Part shown: in pieces, positions 18,200-28,615 of the stretch
Position numbering within the stretch: position 1 is the stretch's first letter
How the letters are laid out: each line of letters begins with the position of its first letter
Source: Deltaproteobacteria bacterium
GTDB taxonomy: Bacteria > Desulfobacterota > GWC2-55-46 > DRQE01
Length of the DNA stretch: 64,000 nt
Assembly (NCBI GenBank): GCA_015492245.1
Contig: WGFM01000025.1
Coordinates: 27,797 to 91,796 of the forward strand
Reading direction: 5' to 3'
Position numbers and translations under genes: made by a program
Notes under the pieces: model-generated
What the model was told of the DNA's origin: nothing
Seen by the model: only the letters and a program-made list of their open reading frames with translations
The model's database searches: none

Positions 18200-18571
18200 A
18201 TGAGAAGGATAATCCTTACGGGATTGATAATCCTTTCACTATCTTTGATAGTCTTTTCACCAAAAATCTCTGCGGCTACAGTAGAGATGAATATGGTGGC
18301 TGACCAGTACTACTTCGACCCCGAGGTGATAAAGGTCAAAAGTGGTGATACGCTCATAATTCATATAGAATCCCTGATGAGCGAGATGGAGAACTTTCCG
18401 CTTCACAGCATATTCTTCCCGGCGCTTAACAAGAGGTGGGATCTGCCAACAGGGAAGACTACCACAATAAAGTTCAAGGTGGACCTGCCACCAGGTGAGT
18501 ATCCTTTCGAGTGTGACATATACTGTGGCCTTGCGCATCCAGACATGAAAGGGGTACTGATAGTGGAGTAG
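18200..18571 (+). CDS. secreted stand-alone CuA-type cupredoxin
   Basis: The 123-residue precursor has a Sec signal peptide (cleavage after about Ala25-Ala26) and one cupredoxin domain. The C-terminal loop ECDIYCGLAHPDM fits the binuclear CuA motif C-x3-C-x3-H-x2-M: Cys105, Cys109, His113, Met116. The upstream His ligand is His69 in PLHSIFFPAL, matching the VIHSF-type strand of cytochrome oxidase subunit II and N2O reductase. There is no transmembrane helix or oxidase/NosZ domain. Placed 27 bp after the d1-only gene and 6 bp before nirJ, it probably passes electrons in the periplasm to a d1 protein; this is inference. Confidence 0.82.
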   Translation: MRRIILTGLIILSLSLIVFSPKISAATVEMNMVADQYYFDPEVIKVKSGDTLIIHIESLMSEMENFPLHSIFFPALNKRWDLPTGKTTTIKFKVDLPPGEYPFECDIYCGLAHPDMKGVLIVE

Positions 18572-18577
18572 GCTGGC

Positions 18578-19735
18578 ATGTTGAATGTAACCAAGATGAT
18601 ACGGGGGGCTTCCTGCAAGAGGAAGCCCCCATCGTATCCGCACAGACCTGTTGTGGTGTGGAATGTAACGAAACGGTGTAACCTCAGTTGCGAGCACTGT
18701 TACTCTGCCTCAAGTGATACACTATACCCTGATGAACTCACCACAGAAGAGGCACAGGAGTTCATAAGAGACCTTGCAGACTACAGAGTGCCAGCCCTCA
18801 TACTCTCGGGGGGCGAGCCCCTTCTGAGGAAAGACATCCTTGAGCTTGCCTCGTTGAGCTCGAGGCTCGGCATAGGCACAGCCCTTTCCACAAATGGAAC
18901 CCTCATAGATGAACAGATGGCAAGGCGGATAAAAGAAAGTGGTATATACTATGTGGGTATAAGCGTAGACGGTGATGAACAGACCCATGATATGTTCAGG
19001 GGAGAGAAGGGTAGCTTCCACAGCTCCATAGAGGGCATAAGGGCATGCCTCAAGGCCGGCCTCAAGGTGGGCCTGCGGTTCACCATGACACAGAAGACCC
19101 TTGAGTGCCTGCCGTTTGTGTTCGAGCTTGCAAAGATGGAGGGATGTCACAGGCTCTATCTGTCCCATCTTGTGTATGTGGGCAGGGGCCGAAGGCTCTC
19201 TTCGGATGCCCCGGATACAGAAAAGATGCGTAATACCATGAACATTGTGTTCGGTCATGTGGAAAAGATGCTAAGAGAAGGCTCCCAGTTGGAAGTGGTT
19301 ACAGGCAATAATGATGTGGATGGAATATACCTCTACTACAGGTATCTCACCATAGACCCCCATATGGCAAACTCCATATATCTTGGGCTTGAGGAGAGGG
19401 GAGGAAATACAGCAGGCAGACTCATAGCCTCTGTGGATAGCTTCGGCAATATACACCCCGACCAGTACTGGTCCCTTTACAGGGTGGGCAATGTGAAAGA
19501 AAGGAGGCTTTCTGATGTGTGGAGCGATGAAGACCAGCCACTGCTACGAAGCCTCAGAAACAGGCTGGATTTCCTCAAGGGCAAGTGCAGTATATGCATG
19601 CACCGCAGACTTTGTGCAGGAAACTCAAGGATAAGGGCAAGATATTTCTATGGAGACCTCTGGGCAGAAGACCCCGCATGCTACCTTACAGACACTGAGC
19701 GGGGCATAAATACAGATTCTCTGGAGGCTATATGA
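18578..19735 (+). CDS. nirJ: heme d1 biosynthesis radical SAM protein NirJ
   Basis: NirJ removes propionate side chains from didecarboxysiroheme to form the oxo groups of heme d1. The 385-residue protein has the radical SAM motif in KRCNLSCEHCYSAS (C-x3-C-x2-C), the GGEPLLRKD segment and a SPASM-like C-terminus with CSICMHRRLCAGNSRIRARYF and a later Cys in DPAC, suggesting an auxiliary iron-sulfur cluster. It lies between the CuA gene and nirF, overlapping nirF by 4 bp. Confidence 0.92.
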   Translation: MLNVTKMIRGASCKRKPPSYPHRPVVVWNVTKRCNLSCEHCYSASSDTLYPDELTTEEAQEFIRDLADYRVPALILSGGEPLLRKDILELASLSSRLGIGTALSTNGTLIDEQMARRIKESGIYYVGISVDGDEQTHDMFRGEKGSFHSSIEGIRACLKAGLKVGLRFTMTQKTLECLPFVFELAKMEGCHRLYLSHLVYVGRGRRLSSDAPDTEKMRNTMNIVFGHVEKMLREGSQLEVVTGNNDVDGIYLYYRYLTIDPHMANSIYLGLEERGGNTAGRLIASVDSFGNIHPDQYWSLYRVGNVKERRLSDVWSDEDQPLLRSLRNRLDFLKGKCSICMHRRLCAGNSRIRARYFYGDLWAEDPACYLTDTERGINTDSLEAI

Positions 19736-20907
19736 AGCGACTCATTTTTATTATAACAATGCTTATCCTTACACCCATGCCCTCACCTGCGATGGACTAT
19801 GGCACAGGGGGGCTGGTGGTAATCGTTGAAAGAAAAGCGGGTAGTGTGCTCATTGTAGACTCTACACGGCACAGATTACTCAAAAGGATAACAGGGGTTG
19901 GCAACCTTCATCACGGAACAGTAAAATTTTCAAGGGATATGCACCATGCCTATGTCATTACAAGAACCGCAGGGGTTACCAAGATAGACCTCCATACCCT
20001 CAAGATTGTAAAAAAGGTTAGTGCAGGCAAGGATTCTGTGGGTGGGGTTATGAGCCAGGATGGTAGATATATCGCCCTCAGTAACTACGAGCCAGGAGAG
20101 GTGAAGATCCTCGATGCAGAGAGCCTCAATGTGGTCAAAAGCATAAGGGCATACGCAAAAGATACCGTCGGCAAACCCATAGAAAGCAGGGTGGTGGGGC
20201 TTGTGGATGCTCCTGGGGGAAGGCTTGTATTCTCGCTTATGGATGGCAGGGAAATTTGGGTTGTGGATGCATCGAGGAAGGATTTCCCCATTGTAAAGAG
20301 GTATAAACATATAGGCGGTTTTCCCTATGATGCCCTTATAACGCCGGATGGCAGATACTATATAGCAGGGCTGCTTGGCTCGAACAAGGTGGCCGTGGTG
20401 GACCTCTGGAAGGAGAGGGTAAAGCTTGTAAGCCTGCATGAAGAGGAGAACAAAGATGAGGCACCCCTCTGGAAGATACCACATCTTAAGGGATGGGCCA
20501 TAACAGGCAGGTATGCCATACTGCCGGATGTGCAGAGGGAATGGGCAGTGGTGCTGGATATGGAAGAACTCAAGGTGGTAAAACGCATCCCCCTCAATGG
20601 CACAGCCCTATACACGGTAGTCCAGCCGGGTGGAAGGTATGTGTGGGTAGATCTTGTAGGAGAAAAGGGCGACATGATAGACATAATAGATGTGGAGAAA
20701 CTCAAGGTCATAAAGACCATAACCCCTGGCAGGGGTGCCACCCACCCGCAGTTTACGGCCAAGGGTGAATATGCCTATATATCCCTTATGAAGGGCGGCA
20801 GGGTTGTTGTCTATGAGACCGCCACATTTAAAAAGATAAAGGAGTTTCCTGCCGACCATCCATCAGGCATATTCTTTACCTACAGGGCATACAGGTTCGG
20901 CATGTAA
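19732..20907 (+). CDS. nirF: heme d1 biosynthesis protein NirF
   Basis: NirF is a periplasmic d1-type propeller needed for a late step of heme d1 synthesis. The 391-residue precursor has a short signal peptide ending PSPA. Family tracts SQDGRYIALSNYEPG, RVVGLVDAPGGR, PYDALITPDGRYYIAG and PSGIFFTYRAYRFGM agree closely with NirF along the whole length. The first distal NirS His is Tyr here (PYDAL), the second is kept (IPHLKG), and there is no heme c motif. It is the last gene of the heme d1 block. No clear terminator follows. Confidence 0.93.
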   Translation: MKRLIFIITMLILTPMPSPAMDYGTGGLVVIVERKAGSVLIVDSTRHRLLKRITGVGNLHHGTVKFSRDMHHAYVITRTAGVTKIDLHTLKIVKKVSAGKDSVGGVMSQDGRYIALSNYEPGEVKILDAESLNVVKSIRAYAKDTVGKPIESRVVGLVDAPGGRLVFSLMDGREIWVVDASRKDFPIVKRYKHIGGFPYDALITPDGRYYIAGLLGSNKVAVVDLWKERVKLVSLHEEENKDEAPLWKIPHLKGWAITGRYAILPDVQREWAVVLDMEELKVVKRIPLNGTALYTVVQPGGRYVWVDLVGEKGDMIDIIDVEKLKVIKTITPGRGATHPQFTAKGEYAYISLMKGGRVVVYETATFKKIKEFPADHPSGIFFTYRAYRFGM

Positions 20908-20967
20908 ACATTGTTTTGCAGGACACCGGGCTTTTACAGAACACCACAATGCTCCCATCAAAAATAC

Positions 20968-20996
20968 TTGACACACAGGGACAAAACAATTAAGAT
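20968..20996 (+). promoter_or_regulatory. sigma70-type promoter for rplU
   Basis: TTGACA at 20968-20973 and TAAGAT at 20991-20996 are separated by exactly 17 bp. The pair lies in the 122-bp gap between nirF and rplU, and the predicted start near 21003 leaves a short leader before ATG 21030. This marks the change from the respiration block to housekeeping genes. Confidence 0.8.
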
Positions 20997-21029
20997 AAAT
21001 TATTCACTTATGTGCAGGGGGTTTGTGTG

Positions 21030-21344
21030 ATGGATTATGCAGTTGTAGAGACAGGTGGAAAGCAGTACACCCTAAAGGAAGGCGAACTTGTAAGGGTTGA
21101 AAAGCTGCCTGTGGAAGAGAACGCCACCGTGGAGCTGAAAGAGGTGCTCGTTGTAAAGAAGGGTGAAGAGCTCAGGGTGGGTAACCCCACTGTTGAGGGT
21201 GCCACCGTTGTGTGTGAGGTGGCAGGCACCGACAGGGCAAAGAAGATTGTCGTGTTCAAGAAGAAGAGGAGAAAGGGTTATTCCAGAAAGCAGGGACACA
21301 GGCAGTGGTTCACCACATTGAGGGTTAAAGAGATAAGGCTCTGA
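21030..21344 (+). CDS. rplU: 50S ribosomal protein L21
   Basis: L21 binds 23S rRNA in the large subunit. The start [19 protein letters not shown] is the typical L21 N-terminus, so ATG 21030 is preferred over an in-frame ATG at 21012. The C-terminus [19 protein letters not shown] is the conserved RNA-binding tail. The length is 104 residues. It pairs with rpmA 16 bp downstream, the usual order before obgE. Confidence 0.97.
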   Translation: MDYAVVETGGKQYTLKEGELVRVEKLPVEENATVELKEVLVVKKGEELRVGNPTVEGATVVCEVAGTDRAKKIVVFKKKRRKGYSRKQGHRQWFTTLRVKEIRL

Positions 21345-21360
21345 AAAGGAGGGATCAAGG

Positions 21361-21615
21361 TTGGCACATAAAAAGGCAGGTGGAAGCTCAAAGAACGGTA
21401 GAGACAGCCAGGGGCAAAGGCGTGGTGTAAAACGTTTTGGTGGCCAGTTCGTGCGCGCAGGTTCCATACTGGTACGCCAGCTTGGCACAAAGATACACCC
21501 TGGGCTCAATGTGGGTGTGGGTAAGGACTACACACTTTTTGCCCGTATCGATGGTGTGGTAAGCTTCAGGCAGAGTGGCACAAAGCGCATAGTAAGTGTG
21601 CTGCCACAGGAATAG
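21361..21615 (+). CDS. rpmA: 50S ribosomal protein L27
   Basis: L27 reaches the peptidyl transferase centre. The sequence [28 protein letters not shown] is the conserved N-terminus and directly follows the initiator, so no N-terminal pro-sequence of the Firmicutes kind is present. The start codon is TTG 21361, supported by AAAGGAGGGATCAAGG just upstream. Length is 84 residues. Confidence 0.97.
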   Translation: MAHKKAGGSSKNGRDSQGQRRGVKRFGGQFVRAGSILVRQLGTKIHPGLNVGVGKDYTLFARIDGVVSFRQSGTKRIVSVLPQE

Positions 21616-21630
21616 CCTTTTACCACATAA

Positions 21631-23834
<2,204 letters not shown>

Positions 23835-23864
23835 AACCCGGAAAAGAAAGGAGTAGAAGGAGCG

Positions 23865-25121
23865 ATGACCACAGAAGAACTCATCCTTTCCATGGCAAGG
23901 GAGGCAAGAGAGGCCTCCAGGGAGGTGGCAAAACTCTCGACAGAAAAGAAAGACCGCATACTTCTCAAAGTGGCAGAAAAGATCGAGAAGAGCGCAGAGT
24001 ATCTTAAGGGCGAGAACAGGAAGGACCTTGAGGAGGCAGAAAAAAGAGGGCTATCGAAGGCCATGATAGACAGACTCACCCTTTCTGATAAGGTCATAAG
24101 GGGGATGGCCGAGGGCATGAGGGATGTGGTAACCCTTAAGGACCCCGTGGGCGAGGTTACCTCAATGTGGCGAAGACCAAATGGGCTTTTGGTGGGAAGG
24201 ATGCGCATACCACTTGGGGTTATAGGTATAGTGTATGAGTCGAGACCCAATGTAACGATAGATGCAGCAGGGCTGTGCCTTAAGTCGGGCAATGTGGTAA
24301 TACTGAGAGGTGGCAGCGAGGCAATAAACTCCAACAGGGCACTGGGCACCATGTTTTCAGATGTCTTGAGGGAAGAGGGTGTTACAGAGAAGGCGGTTCA
24401 GGTTGTGCCCACAACAGACAGGGCAGCGGTGCTCGAGCTTCTTAAACTCGAGGACCATATAGACCTTGTAATACCCCGTGGTGGCGAGGGGCTTATAAGG
24501 TTCGTGGTGGACAACTCAAAGGTGCCTGTTATAAAACACTACAAAGGGGTGTGCCATCTGTTTGTGGATGAGTCCGCAAGGGTTGAGATGGCAGTTGACA
24601 TAGCCTATAACGCAAAGGTGCAGAGACCAGGGGTCTGTAACGCCATGGAGACCCTCCTTGTCCACAAGGGGATTGCAGAAAGCTTCCTGCCAGAGATTTA
24701 CGAAAGATACAGGGAGGCAGGCGTTGAGCTTCGGGGTTGCGAGCGGACACGAAAGATTCTTCCAGAGATAGGGGAGGCTGCCGAGGATGACTGGTATGCA
24801 GAATACCTTGACCTTGTGCTGGCTGTAAAGGTTGTGGACACACTCGATGATGCCATAAGGCATATAGAAAAGTATGGTTCTCTCCATACAGAATCCATAG
24901 TTACAGAAAGCTACGAGAATGCAAAGCGGTTTGTGGAGGAGGTGGCCTCCTCGACGGTGCTGGTTAATGCCTCGACGAGGTTCAGCGATGGCGGACAACT
25001 CGGCCTCGGTGCAGAGATAGGTATCTCCACCACAAAGCTGCATGCCTTTGGGCCCATGGGTCTTGAAGAGCTTACCACAAGGAAGTTCATAGTCTATGGA
25101 GAGGGTCATATAAGGGAATAG
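23865..25121 (+). CDS. proA: gamma-glutamyl phosphate reductase
   Basis: ProA reduces glutamyl-5-phosphate to the semialdehyde with NADPH. The 418-residue aldehyde dehydrogenase-like protein has the catalytic Cys in [15 protein letters not shown] and the typical [14 protein letters not shown] segment ([20 protein letters not shown]). AAAGGAGTAGAAGGAG precedes the ATG. It forms the proBA pair with the upstream gene. Confidence 0.97.
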   Translation: MTTEELILSMAREAREASREVAKLSTEKKDRILLKVAEKIEKSAEYLKGENRKDLEEAEKRGLSKAMIDRLTLSDKVIRGMAEGMRDVVTLKDPVGEVTSMWRRPNGLLVGRMRIPLGVIGIVYESRPNVTIDAAGLCLKSGNVVILRGGSEAINSNRALGTMFSDVLREEGVTEKAVQVVPTTDRAAVLELLKLEDHIDLVIPRGGEGLIRFVVDNSKVPVIKHYKGVCHLFVDESARVEMAVDIAYNAKVQRPGVCNAMETLLVHKGIAESFLPEIYERYREAGVELRGCERTRKILPEIGEAAEDDWYAEYLDLVLAVKVVDTLDDAIRHIEKYGSLHTESIVTESYENAKRFVEEVASSTVLVNASTRFSDGGQLGLGAEIGISTTKLHAFGPMGLEELTTRKFIVYGEGHIRE

Positions 25122-25129
25122 GGGCCTCT

Positions 25130-25834
25130 ATGTTTTTTAGAACCATTGCTGTATGGCTTCTGGGTATACCCCTGACGGTGGCACTCTTTCCCTTTGCCCT
25201 TCTGGGCTGTCTTGTGGACAGAACAGGCCGGCTCACCCACAGGGTGGGCTCTCTGTGGTGCAGGGCGGTGCTACGGCTTTCAGGGGTAAGGGTTGTAATA
25301 GAGGGCAGGGAGAACCTGCCCCAGGGGCAGAAACCATGTGTCTTTGCAGTAAACCACAAGGGGGCCTTCGATATACCTGTGCTCCATGCATATCTTCCAT
25401 ATGATTTTAAATGGATAGCCAAAAAGAGCCTTTTCTACATACCCCTTGTGGGATGGGCCATGTGGCTTGCGGGCTACATACCCATAGACAGAAGGCTCGG
25501 TGGAAGGGCATATATCAAGAGCATAAACGATGCCATAGAGAAGGTAAAAAAGGGAATATCTGTTATAATCTTTCCAGAGGGAACCAGGCACCCCGGAAGG
25601 GGGCTTCTGCCCTTCAAGAAGGGCGGGTTCGTTATAGCAACAAGAGGTGGAGCAGATGTGGTGCCTGTTGCCATAAGCGGCACAGAGAATATCATGAAAA
25701 AAGGGAGCCTCCTTATAAGGCCTGCCACTGTCAGGGTGAATATAGGTGGCCCCATAAGCCCGGAGGGACTTGATGATAGAGCACTCTGTGAGACCACAAG
25801 AAAGAGGCTTGAAGAACTCTTGAAGGAGATATAA
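25130..25834 (+). CDS. plsC: 1-acyl-sn-glycerol-3-phosphate acyltransferase
   Basis: PlsC acylates lysophosphatidic acid to phosphatidic acid at the inner membrane. The 234-residue protein has an N-terminal hydrophobic segment (about residues 1-25), the acyltransferase motif NHKGAFD (NHx4D form), the FPEGTR glycerophosphate-binding motif and a later PVAISGT stretch. The gene lies 8 bp after proA. Confidence 0.92.
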   Translation: MFFRTIAVWLLGIPLTVALFPFALLGCLVDRTGRLTHRVGSLWCRAVLRLSGVRVVIEGRENLPQGQKPCVFAVNHKGAFDIPVLHAYLPYDFKWIAKKSLFYIPLVGWAMWLAGYIPIDRRLGGRAYIKSINDAIEKVKKGISVIIFPEGTRHPGRGLLPFKKGGFVIATRGGADVVPVAISGTENIMKKGSLLIRPATVRVNIGGPISPEGLDDRALCETTRKRLEELLKEI

Positions 25835-25846
25835 CGGTAAAAGACT

Positions 25847-27502
25847 ATGGATAAAAGCTTGAGGATAATACCCCTTGGTGGGTGTGGAGAGATAGGGCTT
25901 AACATGATGGCCATGGAGTGTGGTGATGACATAATAGTTATAGACTGCGGATTGATGTTCCCCGAGGACTACATGCTGGGCATTGACATAGTCATACCCG
26001 AGATAGGTTATCTTAAAAAGAACAGGGACAGATGCAGGGCCTTCATAATAACCCATGGCCATGAAGACCACATAGGGGCATTGCCCTTTGTCTTGAGAGA
26101 GCTGAATCTACCAGTGTATGCCACAACCCTTACCACAGGGCTCATAGAGTCCAAGCTGAAAGAGTTCAGACTCCTTGGAGATGCAAGGCTCAACGCTGTA
26201 AGGCCAAGGGATGTGATAACCATAGGGAATTTCAAGATAGAGTTCCTGCGGGTTAGCCACTCCATACCCGACTGTGTGGCCCTTGCGATAACCACACCCC
26301 TCGGTGTAATTATACACACAGGGGACTTCAAGCTCGATCAGACCCCGGTGGACGGAGAGAGGATCGATTACTCGAGGTTTGTGGAGTATGGGGAGAAGGG
26401 GGTGCTTCTTCTCCTTTCAGACTCAACCAATGTTGAGAGCGAGGGCTATAGCCCCTCTGAAAGTGTTATAGGCGGGGTGTTCGAGGATATATTCCGGAAG
26501 GCAGAGGGAAGAATCATTGTAAGTGTGTTCTCCTCCAACATACACCGTATACAGCAGGTCTTCCAGTGTGCCTTCAGGACAGGCAGAAGGGTCATACTCA
26601 ACGGTAGGAGTATCATTGAAAATGTAAGGATAGCCAGGGAGAGGGGGTATCTTCTTGCCCCTGATGGAGTCATGGGGGACATAAAGGAGGTGGAAAGCCT
26701 TCCGGCCCAGCGTGTGGTGGTGCTCACCACGGGAAGCCAGGGTGAGCCCATGAGTGCGTTGATCCGTATGGCAATGGGCGAGCACAGGCACATAAAGATA
26801 AGGGAGGGAGATACGGTGCTCCTTTCGGCCAAGTTCATACCAGGCCATGAAAAGGCCATAGCCAACATGATGAACCACCTTTACAGGCGTGGTGCAGATG
26901 TCATATACGAGCGGGTCTCGGAGATACATGTCTCTGGACATGCAGCCCAGGAAGAACTGAAGCTCATGCTCAACATGACAAGACCACACTACTTCATACC
27001 CATACACGGTGAGTATCGCCATATGGTTCAGCATGGAAAACTGGCGGCAACTGTTGGCGTGCCAGAGGAGAATGTGTTTGTGCTCGAAGATGGCGATGTG
27101 GTGGAACTTAAAGAGGATGTGGCAGAAAAGATCGATAAGGTTGAGGCAGGAAAGGTCTTTGTTGATGGCAAGGGTGTGGGCGATGTGAAGGATATGGTGC
27201 TGAAACACAGAAGAGACCTCTCGAGAGACGGTATGGTCATAACCGTTATAGCCCTCAATGAGGCCACAGGTGAGGTCATATACGGGCCAGATATAGTAAC
27301 CCGCGGGGTGGTCTCAGAAGAGGCAGCCCCACTTCTGGAAGAGGCAAGAGAACTTGTGCTCTCGACCCTCAAGGGCTTAAGCCGTGAGGTAAAGGTTGAT
27401 CAGATGGAGATACAGGAGGAGATAAGAAGAACACTCAGGAAGTTCTTCAATGTAACACTTGAGAGAAGGCCTGTCATACTGCCTGTCATAATAGAGATAT
27501 GA
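25847..27502 (+). CDS. rnj: ribonuclease J
   Basis: RNase J is a 5'-3' exo- and endoribonuclease of the metallo-beta-lactamase/beta-CASP family. The zinc motif THGHEDHIGALPFVL is intact, followed by HTGDFKLD, SDSTNVESEGYSPSE and the beta-CASP region with HVSGHAAQEELKLML and PIHGEYRH. The 551 residues match the family. Its presence suggests an RNase J-based mRNA decay route; RNase E is not visible here. Confidence 0.95.
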   Translation: MDKSLRIIPLGGCGEIGLNMMAMECGDDIIVIDCGLMFPEDYMLGIDIVIPEIGYLKKNRDRCRAFIITHGHEDHIGALPFVLRELNLPVYATTLTTGLIESKLKEFRLLGDARLNAVRPRDVITIGNFKIEFLRVSHSIPDCVALAITTPLGVIIHTGDFKLDQTPVDGERIDYSRFVEYGEKGVLLLLSDSTNVESEGYSPSESVIGGVFEDIFRKAEGRIIVSVFSSNIHRIQQVFQCAFRTGRRVILNGRSIIENVRIARERGYLLAPDGVMGDIKEVESLPAQRVVVLTTGSQGEPMSALIRMAMGEHRHIKIREGDTVLLSAKFIPGHEKAIANMMNHLYRRGADVIYERVSEIHVSGHAAQEELKLMLNMTRPHYFIPIHGEYRHMVQHGKLAATVGVPEENVFVLEDGDVVELKEDVAEKIDKVEAGKVFVDGKGVGDVKDMVLKHRRDLSRDGMVITVIALNEATGEVIYGPDIVTRGVVSEEAAPLLEEARELVLSTLKGLSREVKVDQMEIQEEIRRTLRKFFNVTLERRPVILPVIIEI

Positions 27503-28608
27503 TGAACAGGGCAAGTGTATACTTTGTAGATGCAAGGGCAGATGCAAGGGAGAACCTGGTGGACAAACTCTCAAGGCTCCTGGAAGAGGTAGGCCTTCCC
27601 TCGCTTTTTCAAAGGAGTGAGCTTGTTGCAGTAAAGCTCCATTTTGGCGAGCGCGGGAACACCTCTTTCGTAAACCCTGTCTTTGTCGAGAAGGTCTGCC
27701 AGTATGTAAGAGAGGCAAGGGCCCACCCCTTTCTTACCGACACCAACACCCTCTATGTGGGCACAAGGACAAACAGTGTAACACACCTTGAGACAGCCAT
27801 GAAAAACGGCTTCACCTATGCCACCACATCTGCGCCCATAATAATAGCCGATGGACTGAGGGGTGAAAGCAAGGAGTATGTGTCGATAGAGGGCAACTAT
27901 TACAGAGAGGTGAGCATTGCAAGGGAGATTGTATCTGCAGATGGTCTGGTAGTGCTCACACACTTCAAGTGCCATGAGCTTACAGGCATAGGCGGAACAT
28001 TGAAGAATGTGGGTATGGGATGTGCAACGAGGGAAGGCAAACTGAGCCAGCACTCAAGCTCCGCACCAAGGGTGGAGCCTGCAGGATGTACAGCCTGTGG
28101 AGTGTGTGTCGAGGCCTGCCCCGTGGATGCCATAGACCTTGGTGAGAAGGCCGTCATAAGAGAGAAGGACTGCATAGGTTGTGCCCATTGTGTTGCCCTG
28201 TGCCCCGAGGGAACCATAAAGATAGAGTGGAACGAAAGGGCAGAGGATGTGCAGAAAAAGATGGTCGAGCATGTGATGGGTGTCCTTAAGGGAAAGGAAG
28301 GAAAGTGTGTGTTCATAAACTTTCTCCTCCATATAGGCCCTGTGTGCGACTGCTACGGGTTTACAGACAGGGCAATAGTGCCCGATGTGGGAATCCTTGC
28401 CTCACAGGACCCTGTGGCGATAGATAGGGCCTCTGCAGAGCTTGTCTGCAGAGAACAGGGGCTTACCGGCACGGCCCTCAAAGAGGGTTTTAAGAGGGGT
28501 GAGGACAAGTTCCGGGGTGTGCACCCTTCGATAGACTGGCAGGTTCAGCTCGATTATGCAGAGAAGATGGGGCTTGGAAGCAGGCTCTATGAGCTCATAA
28601 AACTGTAG
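27499..28608 (+). CDS. DUF362 domain protein with two 4Fe-4S clusters
   Basis: The 369-residue protein has an N-terminal DUF362 region (residues 1-180, VKLHFGERGNTSFVNP, TDTNTLY) and a bacterial ferredoxin insert with two clusters: CTACGVCVEACPVDAI and CIGCAHCVALCPEGTI. The C-terminal DUF362 part follows (DVGILASQDPVAIDRASAEL). Proteins of this layout are common in anaerobes; their substrate is not established. The start overlaps the RNase J stop by 4 bp. Confidence 0.85.
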   Translation: MMNRASVYFVDARADARENLVDKLSRLLEEVGLPSLFQRSELVAVKLHFGERGNTSFVNPVFVEKVCQYVREARAHPFLTDTNTLYVGTRTNSVTHLETAMKNGFTYATTSAPIIIADGLRGESKEYVSIEGNYYREVSIAREIVSADGLVVLTHFKCHELTGIGGTLKNVGMGCATREGKLSQHSSSAPRVEPAGCTACGVCVEACPVDAIDLGEKAVIREKDCIGCAHCVALCPEGTIKIEWNERAEDVQKKMVEHVMGVLKGKEGKCVFINFLLHIGPVCDCYGFTDRAIVPDVGILASQDPVAIDRASAELVCREQGLTGTALKEGFKRGEDKFRGVHPSIDWQVQLDYAEKMGLGSRLYELIKL

Positions 28609-28615
28609 GAGTTTG

